Positions 34,850-43,170 of a stretch of DNA of 54,410 nucleotides are shown here, piece by piece. A model generated the notes under the pieces. It made no database searches and was not told the DNA's origin. It saw only the letters and a program-made list of their open reading frames with translations. The translations under genes were made by a program, and so were the position numbers. Location: contig JAFSIA010000035.1 in the NCBI GenBank assembly GCA_017440045.1, forward strand, positions 1 through 54,410, written 5' to 3'. This DNA comes from Lachnospiraceae bacterium (GTDB taxonomy: Bacteria; Bacillota; Clostridia; Lachnospirales; Lachnospiraceae). The first letter of the stretch is position 1. Each line of letters begins with the position of its first letter.

Positions 34850-36301
34850 ATGGCAAAGAATAACAAGGAAGCAGTCTTAATGACTGAATATGTTAAGGAC
34901 TATCTTGCGGGAAAGAAGCCTGCTAAGCCTATACTTAAGGATAAGGATATGCAGGAGCTTTTAGTATCCATTGATACACTTGTATCTCAGGGTGACAGAA
35001 TGACAGAGTCATCAAGACAGGTGCTTGAAGCTGTTAGTACTATTTCAAGCTTTGATGTGAAGCTTGCTCATATGTCTACAGAGCTTATGAAGTTCTCTGG
35101 TTCACTTTCTGATTTGAGTGAATCAAACTTGGCAGTAGTAGAAGAGACTACAGCTACAATCAGTCAGGTTAATGACAATATTGATGCCACAACAGATACA
35201 TTGCAGGATCTTGCAACACAGTCTTCTAATTTGGCTGATAAAAATAATGAGAGCCGTGATGTATTACAGCAGGTAGAAGAGCTTAAAGAGGATGTTCTCT
35301 CTGATTCACAGAATCTAAAAGAGAATATGGAAGAACTTGTTAAGCTTGTTGCAGGTATTGAAGATATCGTAGAAAGTGTTCAAAAAATTGCAGCTCAGAC
35401 AAATCTTTTGTCATTGAATGCGTCCATTGAGGCTGCAAGAGCAGGTGAGCAGGGACGTGGCTTCGCGGTAGTTGCTGACCAGGTTAGAACACTTGCTGAT
35501 GATACTAAGGCTCAGCTGGAGTATATGAAGGAGTTCGTTGAAAAGATTTATCAGGCATCAAAGACTGGTAATGAAAGTATGGAGCGTTCGTTGACATCTA
35601 TTAACCAGATGAGTGAAAAGATAGATAATGTTAGTCAGACTGTTGGAGAAAATATTGGTATGTTAAAGACTGTTACAGACTCGGTAGCAGACATTAACGG
35701 CAGAATGCAGAATATCAGACATGCTACAGCAGAAGTAAACAAAGCTATGGAGCAGTGTAGCACAGATGCAGAAGAGCTTACCAATATGACAAAGGCAATC
35801 AGCCTAGATGCCAAGGACAGTGTTGAGTATGCAAAGACTATACAAAATATTGATGATGGCTTGACGGATACAGTTGTATATATGTATAAGGGTATTGATG
35901 CAGGTGTGTCAATGATTGATAATGCTCACCTTATTGATGTTGTAGAGAAGGCTAAAGAAGCACATATGAGTTGGGTTGAGAATCTGAGTAACATGGTAAA
36001 TGATATGAAGCTTGACGCAATTCAGACAAATCCAAAGAAGTGTATGTTTGGTCATTTCTACTTTGTAATTAAGTTAAGACATTTGTCGGTAGTTAATGAG
36101 TGGGAATCTATCGCAGCAGTACATGATAAATTCCATGCTCAGGGCAAACGAGCAATTGAGGCAATCGAAGCCCATGATGAACAGGAAGCCAGAAATGCAC
36201 TTCAGGATGCAATTGATTTGTCAGACAAGCTTATGGGTATACTTGACGAAGTTGAGGCAAAGGTACGAGCCCTTGAAGAGACAGGCGAAAGTGCAGTATA
36301 G
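34850..36301 (+). CDS. Soluble methyl-accepting chemotaxis protein with CZB zinc domain
   Basis: A 483-residue cytoplasmic chemoreceptor. No transmembrane segment is present. A central MCP signalling domain (about 90-360) is a coiled coil with the tip [20 protein letters not shown] and [16 protein letters not shown], the site that binds CheA and CheW. The C-terminal domain (about 365-483) has AHMSW, CMFGHFY and HDKFH, the His and Cys residues of a chemoreceptor zinc-binding (CZB) domain. CZB domains sense zinc or hypochlorous acid-like oxidants. AAGGAGG precedes ATG 34850; an earlier ATG at 34796 lies across the promoter. Chemotaxis partners are not in the window. Confidence 0.92.
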   Translation: MAKNNKEAVLMTEYVKDYLAGKKPAKPILKDKDMQELLVSIDTLVSQGDRMTESSRQVLEAVSTISSFDVKLAHMSTELMKFSGSLSDLSESNLAVVEETTATISQVNDNIDATTDTLQDLATQSSNLADKNNESRDVLQQVEELKEDVLSDSQNLKENMEELVKLVAGIEDIVESVQKIAAQTNLLSLNASIEAARAGEQGRGFAVVADQVRTLADDTKAQLEYMKEFVEKIYQASKTGNESMERSLTSINQMSEKIDNVSQTVGENIGMLKTVTDSVADINGRMQNIRHATAEVNKAMEQCSTDAEELTNMTKAISLDAKDSVEYAKTIQNIDDGLTDTVVYMYKGIDAGVSMIDNAHLIDVVEKAKEAHMSWVENLSNMVNDMKLDAIQTNPKKCMFGHFYFVIKLRHLSVVNEWESIAAVHDKFHAQGKRAIEAIEAHDEQEARNALQDAIDLSDKLMGILDEVEAKVRALEETGESAV

Positions 36302-36360
36302 AATTGCGTATATAGAGGTAATGATTCAATCGTCGTTGCAACGCAACTTCAATTAAATAG

Positions 36361-36405
36361 AAAGCCCCCAATATTAGATTTTACATCTGATATTGAGGGC
36401 TTTTT
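36361..36405 (+). terminator. Intrinsic terminator after chemoreceptor
   Basis: Long stem AAAGCCCCCAATATTAGAT / ATCTGATATTGAGGGCTTT with an internal mismatch or two, followed by TTTTT. Confidence 0.9.
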
Positions 36406-36432
36406 AAAATATGAAAGAAATTTGGTTTGGCA

Positions 36433-36457
36433 TGTAATATTTGTAAAAAAAATCGTA
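36433..36457 (+). promoter_or_regulatory. Candidate ECF-sigma promoter (autoregulation)
   Basis: TGTAAT (36433-36438), 15-base spacer, CGTA (36454-36457), close to the ECF pattern TGAAAC/TGTAAC-N16-CGTA/CGTC. It lies 25 bases before the ECF sigma gene, where such sites drive autoregulation. The one-base shorter spacer makes it tentative. Confidence 0.4.
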
Positions 36458-36481
36458 CTATAAGGATGAAAGGAGGTAAGT

Positions 36482-37030
36482 ATGGAAGATAATCAGATTA
36501 TTAATTTGTTTAATTGTAGGCAAGAAAGTGCAATTAAAGAATTATCGGATAAGTATGGTAATCTATGTAGTAAAATAGCTAAAAATATACTGGGTAATAG
36601 CTGTGATGCGGAAGAATGTGTAAATGATGCATATTTAGCCGTTTGGAATTCGGTACCACCTACACAACCTGAATCATTGTTGGCATATGTGTGCGGAATT
36701 ACGCGAAAAATAGCTATAAAAAAATTGGAGTACAATATTGCAAAAAAGAGAAATAACTACTTTGATTTACCAATTAACGAATTAGATGAGTGCTTATCAG
36801 TTACTAAAGAAGAAATAGGAAATGAACATATTGAGAGCCTGCTTAATGAATTTTTGGCAACAATTGATCAAAAAAGTAGGATTATGTTTGTTAGAAGATA
36901 TTGGTATGAGGATTCAATTAGTGATATAGCAAAATTATTTAAGCTGAGAGATAATACTGTATCAGTAAAGTTAAACAGAATAAGGTCTAAACTTAAAAAA
37001 TTTTTAGAGGAACGAGGAGTGTTGATATGA
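36482..37030 (+). CDS. ECF-type RNA polymerase sigma factor
   Basis: A 182-residue group 4 sigma factor. Region 2 (about 20-80) includes DAEECVNDAYLAVWNSVPP and the start of the -10 recognition helix; region 4 (about 125-180) has DSISDIAKLFKLRDNTVSVK, a helix-turn-helix for the -35. It redirects RNA polymerase to a small stress regulon. AAAGGAGG precedes ATG 36482. The stop overlaps the start of the next gene (ATGA), which encodes a membrane protein likely to be its anti-sigma factor. Confidence 0.9.
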   Translation: MEDNQIINLFNCRQESAIKELSDKYGNLCSKIAKNILGNSCDAEECVNDAYLAVWNSVPPTQPESLLAYVCGITRKIAIKKLEYNIAKKRNNYFDLPINELDECLSVTKEEIGNEHIESLLNEFLATIDQKSRIMFVRRYWYEDSISDIAKLFKLRDNTVSVKLNRIRSKLKKFLEERGVLI

Positions 37031-38133
37031 TAAACAAAAGGGAAATAATAGGAAAGATTGAGAATAAGTACATAGAAGAGGCAGGTTTTTATAAAGGTAA
37101 ATCAAAAAAGAATTTATACGCCGTATTAACAGTTGCGGCAGCTATAGTTTTAATAATAGGTGTGTTGGTTTTGTATAATAATGGACTTGTTGATAAAGAG
37201 AACACTCGAGATAGTGAATTGAATGAAGAAAGTAATGATTTGACAAGATATTATAATTATTTAGACGAAGTTACTGGGGATATATATAATGGCACGCAAA
37301 TAGTTGTAAGTACGGGCAGAATAACAAATGAAGGTGATCTAGAACGCTTTGCATTAAGTCTTTGTTTGAAAGGCGAAGATATAGAGAGTGTAAGATTTTC
37401 GTGTCAGAATCAATATATAACCTTTACATCTCCGTCCTGTGGTTTTGTAGATTGTTCTTTGGAAAGGGCGCACTGTGGCCTCGAATGTGGACAGGATTAT
37501 TGGCGTATGAATAAAAATTTTACTATATATTATGATAAAGAGGATGAATATTCTAGTGAGAATTATGTTCTTACATGGAATCCCAGTGAATTGTTAAATT
37601 TATTGGAGGAAGAGAGTTTGAACATAGCTGATTTGTCAGAGGAGCAACGAAGCGACAAAATAGTGATGGAAATAGAGTTTGAAGATGGAACAACGGAGTG
37701 TGCTGTATTGAATATTAGAGTTGAAGATGATGGGCAAGTAGGAAGGTTGATAGAAAAGTATACAGTAACAGATGCAGATGAATTCGTTTTTAGAGAGGAT
37801 GGAAAGTCTGAGCAACAATTGTTGGAGGAGGAATTAGAGACAGCGATTTTATGTCAGGAAGTTGTAAATAGTGGAAGTAAGATATTAGACTATAAACAGC
37901 TTAGCTTAATATACGAAAGTGCAATGGAATACTATGATAAAATAGGATATTTTGTAACAGATATGACTATATCTGAGGATGATTCGACTAGTGAAAGCTA
38001 TTACGAGCAATATGACGAAACGAATATAGTTGTTATTGTGGTAGAAGGTCCTGGAATGGACCCGGCAAGACATATTGTAGTAGGTACTGAGGATGATTGG
38101 AATACGTGCGAAGTTCTAAGCGAAGGATATTAA
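37027..38133 (+). CDS. Membrane protein coupled to ECF sigma factor, putative anti-sigma factor
   Basis: A 368-residue single-pass protein: a short cytoplasmic N-terminus (1-32) with KREIIGKIENKYIEEAGFY, one transmembrane segment (about 33-55) and an extracytoplasmic domain of about 310 residues. The latter has a Cys-rich stretch CGFVDCSLERAHCGLEC (about 138-154), four cysteines in 17 residues. The four-base overlap with the sigma gene and the one-segment topology fit an anti-sigma factor, but the N-terminus lacks a recognisable zinc anti-sigma HxxxCxxC motif. The external cysteines could form disulfides or bind a metal. Domain otherwise unrecognised. Confidence 0.7.
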   Translation: MINKREIIGKIENKYIEEAGFYKGKSKKNLYAVLTVAAAIVLIIGVLVLYNNGLVDKENTRDSELNEESNDLTRYYNYLDEVTGDIYNGTQIVVSTGRITNEGDLERFALSLCLKGEDIESVRFSCQNQYITFTSPSCGFVDCSLERAHCGLECGQDYWRMNKNFTIYYDKEDEYSSENYVLTWNPSELLNLLEEESLNIADLSEEQRSDKIVMEIEFEDGTTECAVLNIRVEDDGQVGRLIEKYTVTDADEFVFREDGKSEQQLLEEELETAILCQEVVNSGSKILDYKQLSLIYESAMEYYDKIGYFVTDMTISEDDSTSESYYEQYDETNIVVIVVEGPGMDPARHIVVGTEDDWNTCEVLSEGY

Positions 38134-38164
38134 TTTATAGATACAATGCGTTGCTTGTATTAAA

Positions 38165-38198
38165 AGGCCCCTGATTTTGTCAGGGGCCTGTCGTTTTT
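38165..38198. terminator. Bidirectional terminator between sigma locus and fabH
   Basis: Perfect ten-pair stem AGGCCCCTGA / TCAGGGGCCT with a five-base loop; AAAA on the left and TTTTTT a few bases to the right, so it can serve both convergent units. Confidence 0.85.
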
Positions 38199-38199
38199 T

Positions 38200-39171
38200 C
38201 TATAGTTCTATATAGCTTGCGCCCCATGTGAGACCGCCACCAAATCCTGAAAGGACAATTTTGTGTGCGTTGTCAAGAGCACCAGATTTTCTTAATTCAT
38301 CAAAGAGGATTGGAATGCTTGCTGCAGAAGTGTTTCCGTACTTATGAAGGTTTACAGGGAACTTCTCTGGGTCAACTCCAAGTCTTTTAGATACTGAGGA
38401 GATGATTCTGATATTTGCCTGATGAAGAACAAATAAATCAATATCTTCCACAGCTACATCAGCTTTTTCTAAAACCTGACCGATACACTCAGGAACCTTT
38501 GTTACAGCGAATTTAAATACTTCCTGTCCGTCCATCTTCATAAAATAGCTGTCTGCAAGATTTTCATCGTCATTACCCTTAATAAGCATATTTCTTAATG
38601 GAGTAGAGGCACCGGCAAGAACTGGACCCTTCACACCGTCTGCACCTGTAACAGCGTAGAATGATTTGCTGTCGTCTGCTGTAACAACTACAGCGCCGGC
38701 ACCATCACCGAAAAGAACGCATGTAGAGCGGTCAGACCAGTCTGTAACCTTTGATAATGTCTCTGTACCTATTACAAGAATGTTCTTGTACATACCTGCT
38801 GTAAGGTACGCATTTGCAGTATTAAGCGCAAATAAGAATCCTGAACATGCAGCATTTATATCAAAGCAAGTTGCATTAACTGCGCCAATCTTTTTCTGTA
38901 CAGTACATGCACAGTTTGGAAGCATTCTATCTGGTGTAAGTGTTGCCAGAAGTATCATATCGATATCAGTGGCATTTAAACCAGAATCCTTAATGGCTTC
39001 CATAGCAGCATTAGCTGCTAAATCAGAAGCTTCCTCACCATCTGAAATGTGGCGAGAACGTATACCTGTTCTTGAGCTAATCCACTCGTCGTTTGTATCT
39101 ACAATCTTTGCTAAATCGTCGTTTGTTACTTTTGTATGTGGCACATAATGTCCACTTCCTAAAATTTTCAT
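38200..39171 (-). CDS. fabH: 3-oxoacyl-ACP synthase III (KAS III)
   Basis: A 323-residue thiolase-fold enzyme. It begins KILGSGHYVPHTKVTNDDLA with ISSRTGIRSRH nearby, has the active-site Cys in DINAACSGFLFAL, His in LHQANIRI and Asn in KYGNTSAASIP. These are the Cys-His-Asn triad of FabH, which condenses acetyl-CoA or branched acyl-CoA with malonyl-ACP to start fatty-acid synthesis. No other fab gene is adjacent. Its promoter is overlapped by a palindrome resembling the FabT operator, so it is probably regulated with fatty-acid synthesis. Confidence 0.95.
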   Translation of the reverse strand: MKILGSGHYVPHTKVTNDDLAKIVDTNDEWISSRTGIRSRHISDGEEASDLAANAAMEAIKDSGLNATDIDMILLATLTPDRMLPNCACTVQKKIGAVNATCFDINAACSGFLFALNTANAYLTAGMYKNILVIGTETLSKVTDWSDRSTCVLFGDGAGAVVVTADDSKSFYAVTGADGVKGPVLAGASTPLRNMLIKGNDDENLADSYFMKMDGQEVFKFAVTKVPECIGQVLEKADVAVEDIDLFVLHQANIRIISSVSKRLGVDPEKFPVNLHKYGNTSAASIPILFDELRKSGALDNAHKIVLSGFGGGLTWGASYIEL

Positions 39172-39211
39172 AACGTCTCCATTCTGTGTTTTAAAAGTTT
39201 ATTTGTAAAAA

Positions 39212-39228
39212 ACTTTGATTATCAAAGT
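39212..39228. promoter_or_regulatory. FabT-like operator overlapping the fabH promoter
   Basis: ACTTTGATTATCAAAGT, a 17-base perfect palindrome around TTA, matches the FabT (MarR-family) operator pattern of streptococci, ANTTTGATTATCAAANT. It overlaps the -10 box of the fabH promoter (39226-39231 on the minus strand), a position that would repress. The regulator gene is not in the window. Confidence 0.65.
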
Positions 39229-39254
39229 ATATTATTAACTACGGCTTTTGTCAA
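39226..39254 (-). promoter_or_regulatory. Promoter of fabH
   Basis: On the minus strand TTGACA (39254-39249), 17-base spacer, TATACT (39231-39226), about 55 bases upstream of the start codon. Confidence 0.8.
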
Positions 39255-39270
39255 TACTATGAAAAAATAA

Positions 39271-39299
39271 TGTTTTTTTTCTTTTATTTATGGTAAACT
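39271..39299 (+). promoter_or_regulatory. Weak candidate promoter of Pr6Pr gene
   Basis: TGTTTT (39271-39276), 17-base spacer, TGG-TAAACT (39294-39299; extended -10). The -35 is poor, so this is tentative. Confidence 0.35.
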
Positions 39300-39342
39300 A
39301 AAGCAGTGAGAAAATCCGTAAAAGCAAGGGGTCCAGTCACGT

Positions 39343-40092
39343 ATGTATATAAAAAGTAACAAGATAAACTTAATATATAGAGTGGTCTATCTTTTCATAT
39401 GTGGACTAGGTGTTGTCAATCACTTAAGCCTTGATGATAAGGTGAGAAACATTAATATGTTATCGTATTTTACAATACAAAGCAACATAATATGCTTTTT
39501 TGTTATGTTGTGTAGCATTTTCCATTCATTTGCGTCTGTAAGGAGAGGGCGATACCATGACTATGCCAGAGTTCATTTGTTTCTAAAGGGTTTGGCACTT
39601 GTAATGATAACAATAACCTTTCTCACATACAATTTAGTATTAACTGGGACAGGCTTCAGTATGACTACAGGCTTTAGTGCAGCATTATCCTTTAATGATA
39701 GAATTGTACATTTTATAATACCAGCTATGACCTGGATAGAGTTCCTTCTATTTCAGCCAAAGGGCGGCTTTAAAATATACGACCCATTCAAGTGGCTGTT
39801 AGCACCAGTGATTTATTTCATATTTATTATGATTAAGGCAAGATATGTGAGTCCGGCAACATATGGTGTTGGCATAAAGCGTTATCCATACTTTTTTATG
39901 GATGTAGAAACATATGGTGTGTGGTATGTGGTAAAGTATGTTCTTATCTTTACAGTGGCTACTTTAGCCATAAGTTATGTCATAAGAACGATTGATTTTA
40001 TCCTGGGATTGATTTATACTAAAATACAAAAATTTAGAATTGCTATGCGTCAGAGACGCCAGGGCAGGAGAGAAGAAAATGTTGAGAATTGA
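39343..40092 (+). CDS. Pr6Pr family integral membrane protein
   Basis: A 249-residue membrane protein with six hydrophobic segments and the FAR-17a/AIG1-like pattern of the Pr6Pr family: YFTIQSNIICFFVMLCSIF (about 46-64), VHFIIPAMTWIEFLLF and KRYPYFFMDVETYG. Function unknown. The C-terminus is basic (RQRRQGRREE). The gene overlaps the following GNAT gene by 14 bases, so they are probably co-translated. Confidence 0.8.
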   Translation: MYIKSNKINLIYRVVYLFICGLGVVNHLSLDDKVRNINMLSYFTIQSNIICFFVMLCSIFHSFASVRRGRYHDYARVHLFLKGLALVMITITFLTYNLVLTGTGFSMTTGFSAALSFNDRIVHFIIPAMTWIEFLLFQPKGGFKIYDPFKWLLAPVIYFIFIMIKARYVSPATYGVGIKRYPYFFMDVETYGVWYVVKYVLIFTVATLAISYVIRTIDFILGLIYTKIQKFRIAMRQRRQGRREENVEN

Positions 40093-40501
40093 AGAGAATA
40101 CTCTTGATATAAACACATATTTAAACTTGAGAGCGGCAGTAGGCTGGAAGAAGCTTTCAGAGGAGCAGGCCATAAAAGCACTTAAGAATAGCATATATAC
40201 TGTTACAGCAACTATAGATGGCAAGGTTGTTGGAATGGGTAGAATGGTAGGAGATGGCGCAGTTATCTGCTACATTCAGGATTTGGTGGTTCATCCATCA
40301 TATCAGAAGCTTGGAGTGGGTGAGGCGCTCATGAAGAGCCTCGTATCTTTCGCTGACAGTTTGAGATTTGAGGGGACAGAGCTTATGCTCTGCCTTATGT
40401 GTGCTAAGGGGCGAGAAGGATTTTATGAAAAATATGGCTTTGTGGCCAGACCGACACAAAATCTTGGACCGGGCATGATAATGTACATAAATAACAAGTA
40501 A
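40079..40501 (+). CDS. GNAT family N-acetyltransferase
   Basis: A 140-residue GNAT enzyme. It has GRMVGDGAVICYIQDLVVHP for strand 4 and QKLGVGEALMKSL for the acetyl-CoA-binding loop (Q/RxxGxG/A). The last part, GREGFYEKYGFVARP, is the typical strand-helix end. The acceptor is unknown. The start ATG 40079 is set by GGAGAGAAG upstream, inside the end of the previous gene; the longer frame from 40040 has no ribosome site. It leads into the phosphatase gene with 16 bases between. Confidence 0.88.
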   Translation: MLRIEENTLDINTYLNLRAAVGWKKLSEEQAIKALKNSIYTVTATIDGKVVGMGRMVGDGAVICYIQDLVVHPSYQKLGVGEALMKSLVSFADSLRFEGTELMLCLMCAKGREGFYEKYGFVARPTQNLGPGMIMYINNK

Positions 40502-40517
40502 AGAAGAGTGAGGATAT

Positions 40518-41171
40518 ATGATAAAATTATATTTTATACGCCATGGAAGGCAGGACAGCCCGCTGTGTAATGTGGATGTGCCTTTGTGCGATGCAGGCAG
40601 AAGACAGGCAAAGCTGGTGGCGGAAAGACTTAAAAAATATAATATAGAAGCCTTATATTCCAGCAATCTTATTAGAGCGAGAGAGACAGCTGAGATAATA
40701 AACCAGCAGCTTAAGCTTTCGCATAATATAGAAGAAGATTTGAGAGAGATTTCATTTGGAGCCTTAGAGGGCTTAAGAGATGTGGAGATAAAGGAGCGCT
40801 TTGGTGATTTTCTTAAGGAGCGAGCTACAGCGGAGTCAGATATTCCTTATCCTGAGGGTGAGTCGGGCTTGGATGTGTATAGAAGAGTGTTCCCTGTTAT
40901 CTCAAGGATTGTAGAAAGAGCGATAGAGGATAATATAGAAAATATTGCGATTGTAAGCCATGGCGGAGTTATAAGAACTGTGGTGGCGGGTATTCTAGGA
41001 GCTGATTTTGCAAAGAAGCTTTGCATTGCAAAGGATTTGGAAAATTGTAGTATTACACAGATAAATTATGATGATGCTATAGGGAATTTCATAGTGGAGC
41101 GAGTAAATGACTACGCGCACATAGAGGTAGAGCCTGAGCTTATGAGAAAATATTTTAAGAGAAGTCTTTAA
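40518..41171 (+). CDS. Histidine phosphatase family protein
   Basis: A 217-residue cytoplasmic enzyme of the phosphoglycerate mutase-like superfamily. The N-terminal FIRHGRQD carries the RHG catalytic motif, RARETAEI and REISFGALEG follow, and the second His lies in IVSHGGVIR. Cofactor-independent roles range from phosphosugar to cobalamin-related phosphatase (CobC); the substrate here is unknown. It precedes the topoisomerase pair by 47 bases. Confidence 0.88.
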   Translation: MIKLYFIRHGRQDSPLCNVDVPLCDAGRRQAKLVAERLKKYNIEALYSSNLIRARETAEIINQQLKLSHNIEEDLREISFGALEGLRDVEIKERFGDFLKERATAESDIPYPEGESGLDVYRRVFPVISRIVERAIEDNIENIAIVSHGGVIRTVVAGILGADFAKKLCIAKDLENCSITQINYDDAIGNFIVERVNDYAHIEVEPELMRKYFKRSL

Positions 41172-41218
41172 TTTTGATATAAGAAGACAAACAGATATAG
41201 GAGAAATGGAGAAGAAAA

Positions 41219-43159
41219 ATGGCGGGTAAAAATCTGGATACGACAGTAGAAAAGAAATATGATGCCAATAGTATTTCGGTGTTAGAGGGTCTTGAGGCTG
41301 TTAGAAAAAGACCTGGTATGTATATAGGTAGTGTTTCTACAAAGGGCTTAAATCACCTTATTTATGAGATAGTAGATAACTCTGTAGATGAGCATTTGGC
41401 AGGACATTGTAGTGAGATTACAGTTATTTTAGAGAAGGATGGCACGGCAACCATTAAGGATAATGGACGTGGTATCCCTGTCGGCATTAATGAAAAGACT
41501 GGCAGACCTGCGGTGGAAGTTGTCTTTACTGTGCTTCATGCCGGTGGTAAGTTTGGTGATGGCGGATATAAGATTTCCGGTGGTCTTCACGGCGTAGGTG
41601 CCTCAGTTGTTAATGCTCTTTCAGAGTGGCTTGAGGTAAACGTAAAGACAGATGGAAAGGTTTACAATCAGCGTTACGAGCAGGGTCGTATTATGTACGA
41701 TTTAAAGGAGAACGGAACATGTAGAAAGAATGATACAGGAACAACAGTAACATTCTTGCCGGATAAGGAGATATTTGAAAAGACATATTTCAAGGCTGAG
41801 GCCATAAAGAGTCGTCTTCATGAGACAGCATACTTAAATCCAGAGCTTACAATTAACTTTGAAAACAGAAGATTTGGTGAGGAAGAAAAGGTTGTATTCC
41901 ATGAGCCAGATGGTATTAAAGCGTACGTAAGAGAGCTTAATACGGGAAAGGAAGCCCTTCATGATGTTATTTATTTTAGAAGAAATCAGGAGGGAATCGA
42001 GATTGAGGCAGCATTCCAGTTTGTTGATGAATTTCAGGAAAATATCTTAGGCTTTTGTAACAACATTTACACACAGGAAGGTGGTACCCATATAACAGGC
42101 TTTAAAGCTAAATACACTATGGTTATTAATCAGTATGCCAGGGAGATTGGTATCCTAAAGGATAAGGATTCTAACTTCACTGGAGCAGATGCCAGAAATG
42201 GTATGACAGCTGTTATTGCAATAAAGCATCCTGACCCAAGATTCGAGGGACAGACAAAGACTAAGCTGGATAATCCGGATGCTGGTAAGGTTACATCTGA
42301 GGTTTCCGGCGAGGAGCTTGTATTTTATTTTGATAAGAACTTAGAGACTTTAAAGACTGTAATAGGCTGTGCAGAGAAGTCAGCTAAGATTAGAAAGGCA
42401 GAGGAGAAGGCTAAGACAAATCTCTTATCAAAGCCTAAGTTCTCTATAGATAGCAATGGTAAGCTTGCAAACTGCGAAAGCAGAAACCCGGAGGAATGTG
42501 AAGTATTCATCGTAGAGGGTGATTCTGCGGGAGGTTCGGCAAAGACAGCCAGAGACAGAAAGACACAGGCCATTTTACCTATCAGAGGTAAAATTTTGAA
42601 TGTAGAAAAGGCAACTATGGACAAGGTTCTTGCCAATGCGGAAATAAAGACAATGATTAATTCATTCGGATGCGGCTTCTCAGAAGGATACGGCAATGAC
42701 TTTGACATTTCAAAGCTTAGATATAATAAGATTATTATTATGACAGATGCCGACGTAGACGGTGCGCATATTGCCACACTTTTACTTACATTCTTCTATA
42801 GATTTATGCCTGACCTTATAAACGAAGGTCATGTATATCTTGCAACACCACCTCTTTACAAGGTAGTGCCAAAGAAGGGTGAAGGTGAGTATCTTTATGA
42901 CGACAAGGCATTGGAGAAATATAGAAAGACTCATCAGGGTTCATCATTTACACTTCAAAGATACAAAGGACTTGGAGAGATGGACGCAGAGCAGCTTTGG
43001 GAGACAACATTAAATCCGGAGACAAGAATTTTAAAGCAGGTAGAAATCGAGGATGGTCGTATGGCATCGGAGGTTACAGAAATGCTTATGGGAAATGATG
43101 TGGCACCAAGAAGACAGTTTATACACGAACACGCGCATGACGCAGAGTTAGATTTGTAG
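41219..43159 (+). CDS. parE: Type IIA topoisomerase ATPase subunit (topoisomerase IV B-like)
   Basis: A 646-residue GHKL ATPase and TOPRIM protein. It contains EIVDNSVDE, DNGRGIPV and GGLHGVGASVVNAL in the ATPase domain, VEGDSAGGSAK and IIMTDADVDGAHI in the TOPRIM domain, and RYKGLGEMDAEQLW near the end. The size and the absence of dnaA/recF neighbours suggest topoisomerase IV ParE rather than the dnaA-linked GyrB, but the two are alike and a second GyrB-type function cannot be ruled out. It is 11 bases upstream of its partner. Confidence 0.88.
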   Translation: MAGKNLDTTVEKKYDANSISVLEGLEAVRKRPGMYIGSVSTKGLNHLIYEIVDNSVDEHLAGHCSEITVILEKDGTATIKDNGRGIPVGINEKTGRPAVEVVFTVLHAGGKFGDGGYKISGGLHGVGASVVNALSEWLEVNVKTDGKVYNQRYEQGRIMYDLKENGTCRKNDTGTTVTFLPDKEIFEKTYFKAEAIKSRLHETAYLNPELTINFENRRFGEEEKVVFHEPDGIKAYVRELNTGKEALHDVIYFRRNQEGIEIEAAFQFVDEFQENILGFCNNIYTQEGGTHITGFKAKYTMVINQYAREIGILKDKDSNFTGADARNGMTAVIAIKHPDPRFEGQTKTKLDNPDAGKVTSEVSGEELVFYFDKNLETLKTVIGCAEKSAKIRKAEEKAKTNLLSKPKFSIDSNGKLANCESRNPEECEVFIVEGDSAGGSAKTARDRKTQAILPIRGKILNVEKATMDKVLANAEIKTMINSFGCGFSEGYGNDFDISKLRYNKIIIMTDADVDGAHIATLLLTFFYRFMPDLINEGHVYLATPPLYKVVPKKGEGEYLYDDKALEKYRKTHQGSSFTLQRYKGLGEMDAEQLWETTLNPETRILKQVEIEDGRMASEVTEMLMGNDVAPRRQFIHEHAHDAELDL

Positions 43160-43170
43160 GGGGTATATAA

